From Acidobacteriaceae bacterium (GTDB lineage: Bacteria > Acidobacteriota > Terriglobia > Terriglobales > Acidobacteriaceae), in contig PLHQ01000023.1 of the NCBI GenBank assembly GCA_003138975.1, positions 1 through 61,305 of the forward strand: DNA of 61,305 nucleotides, in the 5' to 3' direction. Below, one piece after another: positions 1-7,753 of the stretch; the first letter of the stretch is position 1; each line of letters starts with the position of its first letter. A program made the position numbers and the translations under genes. The notes beneath the pieces were generated by a model. The model saw only the letters and a program-made list of their open reading frames with translations. It made no database searches and had not been told where the DNA came from.

Positions 1-58
1 CCAAAACGAAAACTCTACTCAGACGCTAGTACGCAACCGGAGGCACCGAGGTTCCTGA

Positions 59-229
59 AAAGCGAAGTTTCTGCCCGAGACGAAAGTTGGTGAAACGCAA
101 CAGTATATCCGATGCGCCGGTCTCTCTTTTGAGCGCTCTGCGGCATTTGGAACTGATAAAGTGCTCGGCATGCTGGACGTCCCTCGAGAATCGGAAATCC
201 TCGGCTGCGTGGAAAAGTCTAATCCGTGA
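59..229 (+). other. Possible 3' remnant of a coding region at the window edge
   Basis: An open frame runs from just after a TGA at 56-58 to a TGA at 227-229 and ends in a protein-like stretch (GMLDVPRESEILGCVEKSNP). It has no ATG, GTG or TTG start near its beginning. A second protein-like frame covers bases 1-92 in another phase, so this could be a frameshifted gene end cut by the window. I do not recognise a family. It may also be non-coding DNA upstream of truA. Confidence 0.2.
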
Positions 230-274
230 AATGCTTTGGATGAACCAGCGCGGCTGTGGGACTCGAAAGATCGC

Positions 275-1027
275 ATGCGCAATCTCAAACTCATTCTCTC
301 CTATGACGGATCGGAATTCGCCGGCTGGCAGGTGCAGCCCGACGCGGTCACGGTGCAGGGCACACTCGCCTCAGCCATTGGACGAATTACCGGCGAAAAG
401 GTATTGCCACAGGGCTCGGGTAGAACCGACGCGGGCGTGCATGCGTTGGCGCAGGTTGTGACATTTGTCACGGAGGCTTCTGTCCCCACGGCGAACTTCG
501 TGAAGGCGCTGAACGATATTCTGCCGGCGTCAGTGAGAGTTCTCGAAGTGCAAGAGGCTGCGGCGGATTTTCATGCGCGGCATTCGGCGCGCGGAAAGAT
601 CTACAGGTACCGGATTTATCGCGCAGCGATTTGTCCCCCATTTCTGGCCAGGTATGTGTGGCATTATCCCTATCCTCTGGGTGAGGAGGCGATGGGGCTA
701 GCGGCTGCGCTTGTGGAAGGCGAACATGATTTCACTTCATTTGCGGCGGCGGACCCGGAGCGGGGACGCGATGGGGCTCCGGTATCGAATCTGCGGCACA
801 TCCTTTCCTCGAGCTGGGAGCGGCAGGGAGATGAGTTCGTGTACACGGTGAGGGGATCGGGCTTTTTGCACCACATGGTTCGCAACCTGGTCGGAACGTT
901 TATTCTGGTGGGCAAAGGAACGCTGCAAGCGGAAGACGTCACGCGCATACTCGAGGCGCGCAACCGGTCAGTGGCTGGGGCAACTGCGCCAGCCAGCGGC
1001 CTGTATCTGGTGAATGTGGAGTACTGA
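275..1027 (+). CDS. truA: tRNA pseudouridine synthase A
   Basis: Cytoplasmic enzyme of the TruA family, which makes pseudouridine at positions 38-40 of the tRNA anticodon arm. About 250 residues, normal for the family. The conserved catalytic motif GSGRTDAGVHA is present with the Asp at residue 52, the start reads MRNLKLILSYDGSEFAGWQ, and the C-terminal half carries the usual FLHHMVRNLVG motif. The start at 275 is chosen over an in-frame ATG at 236 because it matches the family N-terminus; the upstream Shine-Dalgarno is weak. It is followed after 62 bases by an aldehyde dehydrogenase on the same strand, with no functional link evident. Confidence 0.95.
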   Translation: MRNLKLILSYDGSEFAGWQVQPDAVTVQGTLASAIGRITGEKVLPQGSGRTDAGVHALAQVVTFVTEASVPTANFVKALNDILPASVRVLEVQEAAADFHARHSARGKIYRYRIYRAAICPPFLARYVWHYPYPLGEEAMGLAAALVEGEHDFTSFAAADPERGRDGAPVSNLRHILSSSWERQGDEFVYTVRGSGFLHHMVRNLVGTFILVGKGTLQAEDVTRILEARNRSVAGATAPASGLYLVNVEY

Positions 1028-1072
1028 GCCAGCGGTGCGGTGGACAGCGTTGAACGAGGAGTAGCAATCTAA

Positions 1073-1087
1073 GTAGGTACGACCTAC
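1073..1087 (+). promoter_or_regulatory. Small stem-loop just before an aldehyde dehydrogenase start
   Basis: GTAGGT and ACCTAC form a perfect 6-bp stem with an ACG loop, ending two bases before the ATG at 1090. The best purine-rich ribosome site (GAGGAG near 1055) is otherwise about 30 bases from the start, so folding would bring it closer. A role in translation is inference. Confidence 0.3.
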
Positions 1088-1089
1088 GA

Positions 1090-2661
1090 ATGGCTACCGA
1101 ACTACATGTCGCGGCGCGCAAGATTTCATCCGTGAATCCGGCGACGGGTGAAATTCTGCGCGAGTTGGAATGCGCGGGCGAGAGCGATGTTCACGCGGCG
1201 GTGGCGCGGGCGCGATCGGCCCAGGGAGACTGGGCTGAGATTGGCGTGCGGAAGCGGATCGCTGTGCTGCGCGAGTTTCAGCGCAGGTTGCACAAAAGGA
1301 AATCAGAGATCGCCGAGGCCATCACGCGCGAGGCCGGCAAACCTGTGGCCGAAGCTTTGACCACAGAAGTGCTGGTCGTGCTCGATGCGGCGCGGTTCTT
1401 GATCGACAACGCCTATCGTTTGCTGCGGGATGAACCGCTGCCCCATGGAAATCTTGCCACCAAGCTCAAGCGTGGACGACTGGTGCACGAGCCCTACGGG
1501 GTGGTGGGAATCATCTCTCCGTGGAATTATCCGTTTTCGATTCCTGCGACGGAAACGCTGGCTGCTTTGGTGGCCGGCAATGCTGTGGTGCTGAAACCTT
1601 CCGAGTTTACTTCTCTCGTGGCGCTGGAACTGGAGTCGTTGCTGCATGCCGCGGGAATACCCAAGGATGTTTTTCAGCTGGTAGTTGGCGACGGCACAAC
1701 GGGCGCGGCGCTGATCCATTCGCAAATCGACAAGCTTGTATTCACCGGTAGCGTAGCCACGGGCAAGCGCATCGCGGTTGCTGCCGCCGAGCGACTGCTC
1801 CCCGTCATGCTGGAGTTGGGCGGCAAAGATCCCATGCTGGTACTTGACGACGCCGACGTGGACGTGGCTTCGAGCGCGGCCATTTGGGGAGCGTTCGTGA
1901 ATGCGGGTCAGACATGTTTGTCCGTCGAACGCTGTTACGTGCATCGCACTCTGTATGAATCGTTCCTGAGAGCGTGCGCCGAAAAGACGAAGAAACTCCG
2001 CGTGGGCCACGGGCTGGATCCCGAAACTGACGTGGGGCCGATGATTCACGAGCGGCAGTTGCGAATTGTCGAGGCGCACGTGGAAGATGCCGTGACGCGC
2101 GGGGCACGGCTTCTGGTCGGCGGCTCGCGATTAACTGAACTTGGGCCGAGCTTTTATAAGCCTACAGTGCTGGCCGATGTGACCCACGAGATGCGCATCA
2201 TGCGCGAGGAAACATTCGGTCCGGTGCTGCCTGTCGCTGCCTTTGACAGTGACGATGAAGCGGTGCAACTGGCCAATGACTCGGAATTTGGTTTGGCGGC
2301 GTGTGTGTGGACGCATGACGACGCCCGCGGTGCGCGGCTGGCGCGGCGCATTCAGGCCGGTACTGTCATGGTGAATGATGTGGTTTCGTGCTTCGGCATC
2401 AGCGAGGCGCCACACGGCGGGGTGAAGTCCAGCGGCGTGGGCCGCGCCCATGGCCGGTTCGGTCTGGAAGAGATGGTGCGTCTGAAGTATGTGGATTCCG
2501 ACCTCATGCCCGGAATGAAAAAAGTCTGGTGGTATGGCTACGGCATGAGTTTTGCGCGGCAGATGGAAGGATTCTTGGATATGCAGTTTGCGCGCGGAGT
2601 GGGAGCGCGGCTGCGCGGCGCGTTGCGCGCGGCCGGCGTGATACGTCGGAAGCCATTGTGA
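1090..2661 (+). CDS. NAD(P)-dependent aldehyde dehydrogenase family protein
   Basis: Oxidises an aldehyde to the acid with NAD(P). At 523 residues it has the full aldehyde dehydrogenase fold: the cofactor-region motif SPWNYPFSIP, general-base Glu242 in LELGGKDP, catalytic Cys276 in GQTCLS, and the late motif ETFGPVLP. The last 40 or so residues (after MPGMKKVWWYGYG) extend beyond the common C-terminus and resemble the tail of membrane-associated or acyl-aldehyde members, but the substrate cannot be read from sequence. Its stop overlaps the start of the next gene (GTGA), so the two are probably translated together. Confidence 0.9.
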   Translation: MATELHVAARKISSVNPATGEILRELECAGESDVHAAVARARSAQGDWAEIGVRKRIAVLREFQRRLHKRKSEIAEAITREAGKPVAEALTTEVLVVLDAARFLIDNAYRLLRDEPLPHGNLATKLKRGRLVHEPYGVVGIISPWNYPFSIPATETLAALVAGNAVVLKPSEFTSLVALELESLLHAAGIPKDVFQLVVGDGTTGAALIHSQIDKLVFTGSVATGKRIAVAAAERLLPVMLELGGKDPMLVLDDADVDVASSAAIWGAFVNAGQTCLSVERCYVHRTLYESFLRACAEKTKKLRVGHGLDPETDVGPMIHERQLRIVEAHVEDAVTRGARLLVGGSRLTELGPSFYKPTVLADVTHEMRIMREETFGPVLPVAAFDSDDEAVQLANDSEFGLAACVWTHDDARGARLARRIQAGTVMVNDVVSCFGISEAPHGGVKSSGVGRAHGRFGLEEMVRLKYVDSDLMPGMKKVWWYGYGMSFARQMEGFLDMQFARGVGARLRGALRAAGVIRRKPL

Positions 2662-3386
2662 AAGGAATCAAGAGGCTGAGAAAAAAGGCACTCATATCCT
2701 GGAGTAGCGGCAAAGACAGCGCCTGGACGCTTCACGTTTTGCGTCAGTCGAATGAATACGAAATCGTTGGCCTCCTGACCACGATTAACACCACATTTGA
2801 CCGGGTCGCGATGCATGGCGTTCGCCGCGAACTGGTCGAAGCCCAGGCCGCTGCTACTGGACTTCCCTTGTGGAAAGTGCCTTTGCCGTGGCCGTGTTCC
2901 AACCAGGAATACGAAACGGCAATGCGCGCGGCTTGCGCAAAAGCGATCGAGGCCGGCGTACAAGCCGTCGCCTTCGGCGATCTCTTCCTCGAAGACGTGC
3001 GGCAATACCGCGAAGACCGCATGCGTGGGCTCAGCCTTACTCCCTTGTTTCCTTTATGGAAGCTTGAAACGCGGCAGCTAATCCATGACATGTGGGCTGA
3101 TGGAGTGCGGAGTCGAATCGTTTGTCTCGATCCCAAGAAACTGCCCGCTTCGTTTGCCGGACGTGATCTGGATCAAGCACTGGTTGACGAATTTCCCGTC
3201 GGAATCGACGCATGCGGGGAAAACGGGGAGTTTCATACCTTTGTGTATGACGGCGCCATGTTCACTCACGCCATCCCGGTACAGAATGGAGATGTAGTAA
3301 CGCGCGCTGGATTTGTTTTCACGGACCTGTTCATGCGCGAACCGGCGGAAGTAGCCGCGGAGGCCACGATAAAGACGCACGGTTAG
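2658..3386 (+). CDS. Dph6-like ATP-binding protein (PP-loop adenine nucleotide alpha hydrolase)
   Basis: A 242-residue protein of the diphthine-ammonia-ligase-like family. The PP-loop motif SWSSGKDSAW lies near residue 18, and the conserved GDLFLEDVRQYRE and CGENGEFHTF motifs are present. Dph6 itself amidates diphthine on eukaryotic and archaeal EF2; bacteria lack diphthamide, so the bacterial substrate is unknown and the name reflects fold only. The GTG at 2658 is chosen because it overlaps the upstream stop by four bases and gives the family length; an open frame extends further upstream but lies inside the dehydrogenase gene. Coupling to the dehydrogenase suggests co-expression. Confidence 0.85.
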   Translation: MKGIKRLRKKALISWSSGKDSAWTLHVLRQSNEYEIVGLLTTINTTFDRVAMHGVRRELVEAQAAATGLPLWKVPLPWPCSNQEYETAMRAACAKAIEAGVQAVAFGDLFLEDVRQYREDRMRGLSLTPLFPLWKLETRQLIHDMWADGVRSRIVCLDPKKLPASFAGRDLDQALVDEFPVGIDACGENGEFHTFVYDGAMFTHAIPVQNGDVVTRAGFVFTDLFMREPAEVAAEATIKTHG

Positions 3387-3417
3387 AAGTGACGTTGACG
3401 TTCTCATCGCCTGGCAA

Positions 3418-3780
3418 TCATTCCGTGAAGCGGTCGCCGTGGCTGGGCGGCTGTGAGATCACGAGAAAGCGCGCTGCACTCGACGACGGATTGCTGATCT
3501 GGTGACGCGCTCCCGGCAGGACGCGGATTCCCGTTCCTGCACGCAGCAAGGTGGTTCGTCCCTCAACTTCCATCATCACTTCGCCCGAGAGAATGTAGAA
3601 AAACTGCTGTGCCTTCCGGTGATAGTGGCGAACCTCGGAAGCGCCCGAGGGAATGAACTCTTCAATCACGCTCAGGCTTTCATCTTTCACCAGATGCCAG
3701 CCGTCGCAATCGTCGCCCCAACGGTAATGCTCGGCGTTCTCGCGGCTGACAGAACCTGACTGCGCGGCATCTCTCGGCAT
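3418..3780 (-). CDS. Small cupin-domain protein
   Basis: A 120-residue single-domain cupin. Motif 1 is seen as VRHYHRKAQQFFYILSGE and motif 2 as LPGARHQISNPS, giving the His and Glu residues that usually bind a metal. Such proteins may bind sugars or serve as small metal-dependent isomerases or dioxygenases; the ligand cannot be inferred. The ATG at 3780 is preceded by AAGGAGA at good spacing, so a longer upstream open frame is rejected. It is transcribed away from the gene at 3831, leaving about 50 bases for two divergent promoters. Confidence 0.85.
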   Translation of the reverse strand: MPRDAAQSGSVSRENAEHYRWGDDCDGWHLVKDESLSVIEEFIPSGASEVRHYHRKAQQFFYILSGEVMMEVEGRTTLLRAGTGIRVLPGARHQISNPSSSAARFLVISQPPSHGDRFTE

Positions 3781-3830
3781 GCTTTTCGTCTCCTTGTTCG
3801 TTACCCCGGGATCAAGTGTATCTTGTGTCC

Positions 3831-4322
3831 ATGAACACTCCTGCCCATTCTGATTCGCAGATCGAATTATTTCGCCACACGCTGGCCACCCTCGCTTACC
3901 GTGCTGGCAAGGCGCTGCGCAACGCGCCCGATACATTTGCCGCGTTCCATGGTGGTGAGGGATTGCGGACGCCTGAAGAGATTCTGGCGCACATGGGCGA
4001 CCTGTTCGATTGGGCGCTCTCGATCGCGAAGGGCAAACAGGCGTGGCAGAACTCGAAGCCTTTGCTTTGGGAAAAGGAAGTGGAGCGATTCTTCGCGGCT
4101 CTGCAGAGTTTTGACGACTTCCTGGCTTCCGCTGCGGCGGTGGAGGCTCCGCTGGAAAAGTTGTTCCAGGGTCCGGTAGCCGATGCGCTCACGCACGTCG
4201 GCCAACTTGCGATATTGCGGCGGGCGGCGGGAGCTGCGGTGAAGGGTGAGAACTACTATAAGGCAGAGATTACAGTAGGACGCGTGGGCGCCGATCAGGC
4301 CAGCCCGAAGCTGGAATTCTGA
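3831..4322 (+). CDS. DinB-like helical protein (tentative)
   Basis: A 163-residue, mostly helical protein. Spaced histidines in EILAHMGDLFDW and ALTHVGQLAILRR, about 70 residues apart, resemble the metal-binding pattern of DinB/YfiT-like four-helix bundles, but the match is by eye only. No signal peptide or membrane segment. The start at 3831 (MNTPAHSDSQ) is preferred; an in-frame ATG at 3816 is also possible. It is divergent from the cupin gene. Function unknown; thiol-dependent transferase activity is known for some DinB-like relatives and should not be assumed here. Confidence 0.65.
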   Translation: MNTPAHSDSQIELFRHTLATLAYRAGKALRNAPDTFAAFHGGEGLRTPEEILAHMGDLFDWALSIAKGKQAWQNSKPLLWEKEVERFFAALQSFDDFLASAAAVEAPLEKLFQGPVADALTHVGQLAILRRAAGAAVKGENYYKAEITVGRVGADQASPKLEF

Positions 4323-4340
4323 ACGTGCAACTTCAACGAA

Positions 4341-4903
4341 CTATTTCGAGCGGTTGCGGTACAGGGTTGCGTCGACCTGTCGGGTCATTGCTTCTACATT
4401 CAGTCCGATCCCGACGAACTGGGTAACCTTGTGCGCGATCGCTTGCGCATCGCTCGGCACCTCATGGTAGGGAACGCGCAGAGTCTTGATGTTCGGTTTG
4501 CTCTCAAGCCAGGCGTTGACTTCGCGCAAATGACTCTCGAACGCCGTAGCGATGGCCTCATTCCCAGCGCCTGCCTTGGCGGTTCCGCGGTTGCGCAGCA
4601 TCACTTCCTGCGATGCCAACACCTCCTTCAGTGGGCGCTGCATGAAGATCACGCGATATTCGTATCCTTCGGGAAGTGAAAGCAGAAGGCGCGAGATGAC
4701 TTCGCCACCTTACCCTCCGCTTCGGCAATGCATGCGGGATCTTTGGGCAGTTGCTTGATGCGCTCCCATTCTAAATAGCCGCGTGGATTGTCGACATCGG
4801 CCTGGCGTTCGCCATCGGAGAGGATGAGCATCCCGCCTGCGGCGAGCATCTGCATCATGAGTGAAGTGCCTGAACGCGGCAGCCCTGAAACAATCGTGAT
4901 CAT
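4341..4903 (-). pseudogene. Sulfotransferase-family gene broken by one frameshift
   Basis: Read on the minus strand, the N-terminus [20 protein letters not shown] has the phosphate-binding loop of P-loop sulfotransferases. Near 4700 the frame must move to continue with [16 protein letters not shown] and then FMQRPLKEVLASQ, the usual second motif region. A single missing base around 4700-4703 explains both halves; as read, the first frame ends at 4649 and the second begins there with a GTGA overlap. It could be a true pseudogene or a sequencing or assembly error. The whole protein would be about 187 residues, short for the family but consistent with small acidobacterial members. Confidence 0.75.
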
Positions 4904-4994
4904 GCGTTTCCGAGATTAATTCGCTTGCGGAACTTCCGCCCGGTAGACCCGGCCATTCACGGGGGAATAAGGGCTAGCATACGACATCGCTGGA

Positions 4995-5024
4995 TTGGGC
5001 TCACCTTTCGGCTTCGAGTACAAT
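4995..5024 (+). promoter_or_regulatory. Candidate sigma70-type promoter
   Basis: TTGGGC (4995-5000) and TACAAT (5019-5024) are separated by 18 bases and precede the gene at 5073. Assignment is by consensus only. Confidence 0.4.
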
Positions 5025-5072
5025 AACGCTGGTAAGGCCGAATCCGGCGGCGCGAGAGCCGCATGAACGAGG

Positions 5073-5426
5073 GTGAGTCCTTTGGCGACTGGCGAAATCA
5101 CAGCTTCAAGTCCGCAAACTCCTGCGCAACTTCCGCATCATAAAGTCAAAATCAAAAAGGCCGGACAGCGCGCCTGCAACGAGAAAAATGAAAAAGGCAA
5201 ATTCTGCGGCGGCCATTTGAAGCGCTGGTTCTATGCCACCGACGTCGTCGAGCAAACCTGTGGCGATGCCGAAAAAGCCTGGGGAGCCGATGCCGAGGTC
5301 TACCGCTGCGAACACTGCCAGATGCTCTATCTGCCGAATCCCAAGGAAGCGAAGGTAAACGTCGCCGGACAGGGAATGATTTCGGTGTTTGGGCTGACAT
5401 TGCCGCCGAAGGAAGATAAGAAATAG
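5073..5426 (+). CDS. Hypothetical protein with a zinc-ribbon-like cysteine pattern
   Basis: About 117 residues, no signal peptide. Cysteines occur as RACNEKNEKGKFCGG and, about 55 residues later, YRCEHCQMLY, with an extra Cys in EQTCGD. The C-x2-C knuckle and the first pair suggest a structural zinc site. The segment HLKRWFYATDVVEQ is typical of coding sequence rather than a shadow frame. The start is uncertain: GTG 5073 and TTG 5082 are both in frame, and GAGGGTGAG at 5069 favours the latter. The stop codon is embedded in a heptamer repeat (see 5425-5508). Function unknown. Confidence 0.6.
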   Translation: MSPLATGEITASSPQTPAQLPHHKVKIKKAGQRACNEKNEKGKFCGGHLKRWFYATDVVEQTCGDAEKAWGADAEVYRCEHCQMLYLPNPKEAKVNVAGQGMISVFGLTLPPKEDKK

Positions 5427-5508
5427 TTCCGAATACCGAGTACCTTGTACCGAGCGAAGATGAGCGCCTGCCGCGGTCTCCGAAGCCAGAAGCTAGCAGC
5501 TAGCTACC
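5425..5508. repeat. Heptamer-period repeat arms between two genes
   Basis: Bases 5425-5452 are four 7-bp units of the form ARTACCG with small changes, beginning inside the upstream stop codon. Bases 5481-5508 are four further 7-bp units of a different type (AGAAGCT, AGCAGCT). The second block ends eight bases before the next ATG at 5516. Same unit length as the repeats at 29104, 33291 and 59564. Confidence 0.6.
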
Positions 5509-5515
5509 TTTTTTC

Positions 5516-6766
5516 ATGAACCCCTCCGAACTCATCTACGACTGGAACAAGAATCATCCGCCGGGGCTGAAGCCGCCGGGTCCAGTGCTGCTGAATGATG
5601 AGAGTCTGCGCGATGGCTTGCAATCGCCCTCGGTGCGCGATCCTTCCATTCCCGAGAAAATTGAAATCCTTCATTTGATGGAGGCGCTCGGGATCGACTC
5701 GCTCGATCTCGGATTGCCCGGTGCGGGAGCGCGAGCGGTGGAGCATGTGACGGCGCTGGCGCGGGAGATCGTCGCGCACAAGATGAAGATTCGCGCCAAC
5801 TGCGCGGCGCGAACGCTTGAAAACGATATCCGTCCCATTGCCGAGATCGTGCAGAAAACGGGCCTGCCGATCGAGGCGGCAACGTTCATTGGGTCCAGCC
5901 CTATCCGCCGTTTTACCGAAGGTTGGACCGACGATTTTCTCTTGCACACCACCGAGAAAGCGGTGAAATACGCGGTTTCGCTCGGCCTCGACTCGATGTA
6001 CGTCACCGAGGACACGAGCCGCTGCGATCCCGAGACGGTGAAGCGATTGTATTCGACGGCGATCAGTTGCGGCGCCAGGGCCATCGTCATCTGCGATACC
6101 GCGGGACACGCTACTCCCATGGGGGCGTTAGCGTTGGTCCGGTTTGTGATCCAGGAAGTGGTGAAGCCTTCAGGCGAAAAGATTCGCGTGGACTGGCACG
6201 GTCACAGCGATCGCGGCCTCGCGATTGCCAACTCGATGGCGGCTGTGATCGCGGGCGCGGATTGCGTGCACGCGTGCGCGATTGGTCTGGGCGAGCGCGT
6301 GGGCAATACGCAGATCGATCAGATGCTGGTGAATCTGAAGCTGATGGGCATTGCCCCGTGGGACGCGCAGGACCTCACCAAGTTGAAGCACTATTGCCAG
6401 GCAGTTTCGCGGGCTACGGGCGTGCCGATTCCGGCGAATTATCCGGTGGTGGGCGATGATGCTTTTCGCACGGCGACGGGCGTGCACGCCGCGGCGATCA
6501 TCAAGGCGTATCACAAGAATGACGTTGTGCTCGCCAACACGGTTTACTCCGGCGTCCCTTCGCATGTATTTGGGTTGGAGCAAATCATCGATATTGGTCC
6601 GATGAGTGGAAAATCGAATGTGCTCTTCTGGCTGGAGCGGCGCGGCATCCCGGCGAGTGACGATCTGGTCGACCGCATCTACCAGCGCGCCAAGGCCAGT
6701 GATCACACGCTGAGCGATGCCGAGGTGGTGGAGTGTCTGCCGGCGGGGGTAACCAAACAGAACTGA
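5516..6766 (+). CDS. 2-isopropylmalate/homocitrate synthase-like enzyme (HMGL family)
   Basis: A 416-residue TIM-barrel acyltransferase or lyase. The N-terminal metal-site motif appears as NDESLRDGLQSPSV, the signature WHGHSDRGLAIANS supplies metal-binding histidines, and GLGERVGNTQIDQM plus GVHAAAIIKAYH are typical of isopropylmalate, homocitrate and citramalate synthases. There is no C-terminal LeuA regulatory domain, so feedback inhibition by leucine is not expected through that route. The exact keto acid cannot be assigned. It is followed six bases later by a ketopantoate-reductase-like gene, so the two likely share a transcript. Confidence 0.8.
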   Translation: MNPSELIYDWNKNHPPGLKPPGPVLLNDESLRDGLQSPSVRDPSIPEKIEILHLMEALGIDSLDLGLPGAGARAVEHVTALAREIVAHKMKIRANCAARTLENDIRPIAEIVQKTGLPIEAATFIGSSPIRRFTEGWTDDFLLHTTEKAVKYAVSLGLDSMYVTEDTSRCDPETVKRLYSTAISCGARAIVICDTAGHATPMGALALVRFVIQEVVKPSGEKIRVDWHGHSDRGLAIANSMAAVIAGADCVHACAIGLGERVGNTQIDQMLVNLKLMGIAPWDAQDLTKLKHYCQAVSRATGVPIPANYPVVGDDAFRTATGVHAAAIIKAYHKNDVVLANTVYSGVPSHVFGLEQIIDIGPMSGKSNVLFWLERRGIPASDDLVDRIYQRAKASDHTLSDAEVVECLPAGVTKQN

Positions 6767-6772
6767 ATCAAA

Positions 6773-7693
6773 ATGCCCGAAACCATTTCAAAACCGATGC
6801 GACATGCGATTCTCGGAGCCGGCGGCGTTGGAGGCCTAGTCGGCGCTTGTCTGGCGTACGCTGGAGCTTCCGTCACGCTGGTGGTCAGGCGTGGGGCGGT
6901 TCAGCACTATCCCAAACAACTTCGGCTGGAAAGTCCCTTCGGAAATTTCACGGTGGATGTCGCCGTCGCTCCGGAAGTGCCTGCCGTTGACGTGCTCTGG
7001 CTTACGGTGAAGGCCACGCAGCTGGAACCGGCGCTCTCCGCTTTCAGAGATCCAGATGCGGTGAAAGCCATCGTCCCGCTCCTCAATGGCATAGACCATG
7101 TGGCGTTGCTGCGCGCCAGGTACGGTACCGGCCGCGTGATTCCGGCGACGATTGCCGGCGAGACGGAGCGGGTGAGCCCCGGTCACATCGTCCATCGCTC
7201 TCCCTTTGCGATGCTGAATGTTTTTTCCGCGGGACGCGCTTTGCTGGGCGGTACTCTCGATCAGCTACAGCAGATCGGGTTTACGTGCCGCTTCATCGAC
7301 GACGAGCCCACCCTCATGTGGGGCAAGCTTGTTTTTCTTGCGCCCTTTGCTCTGACCACGACGGCCGCGGATAAGACGGTGGGGGAAATTCTCTCCGATC
7401 CGCAATGGCGGAGTCAGGGAGAGGCGTGTATTCAGGAAGCCTGTGCCGTTGCCATTGCGGAGGGCGCCAAAGTTGATCCCGAGAAGGTGCTCTCCGGGGC
7501 AGCGGGCATGCCCGGAAATATGCGGAGCTCAATGCAGAAAGACGTTGAGCATCACAACCCTCCGGAGTTGGACGCCATCGCAGGCCCGATTCTCCGCGGC
7601 GCTCACCGCCACGGGATCGACGTTTCAGCGACAAAGAAGCTCGTCGCCGCAGTAGAAAAGCGAGCGGGATATGTGGAGAGCCAGTTGGCGTAG
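6773..7693 (+). CDS. 2-dehydropantoate 2-reductase family protein (ApbA/PanE)
   Basis: A 306-residue NADPH-dependent reductase-like protein. The N-terminal Rossmann motif reads ILGAGGVGGLVGACLAYAGA; LVVRRG follows as the cofactor phosphate-binding region. The C-terminal helical domain has the conserved catalytic-region lysine in WGKLVFLAP and the SSMQKDVEHHNPPELDAI segment typical of PanE. In pantothenate synthesis PanE reduces ketopantoate to pantoate, but many paralogues act on other 2-keto acids, and its partner here is an isopropylmalate-synthase-like enzyme. Start ATG 6773 sits six bases after the preceding stop. Confidence 0.85.
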   Translation: MPETISKPMRHAILGAGGVGGLVGACLAYAGASVTLVVRRGAVQHYPKQLRLESPFGNFTVDVAVAPEVPAVDVLWLTVKATQLEPALSAFRDPDAVKAIVPLLNGIDHVALLRARYGTGRVIPATIAGETERVSPGHIVHRSPFAMLNVFSAGRALLGGTLDQLQQIGFTCRFIDDEPTLMWGKLVFLAPFALTTTAADKTVGEILSDPQWRSQGEACIQEACAVAIAEGAKVDPEKVLSGAAGMPGNMRSSMQKDVEHHNPPELDAIAGPILRGAHRHGIDVSATKKLVAAVEKRAGYVESQLA

Positions 7694-7753
7694 CTTCTTC
7701 TCACATCCCGCGTCCACCGATAGCCAATCCCAAACCTTCCCGCGCGTTGTAAG

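Noticed and set aside
4916-5101. Short minus-strand ORF upstream of the sulfotransferase
   Set aside because: No family motif or ribosome site; it lies in the promoter region of the 5073 gene and looks like chance coding.
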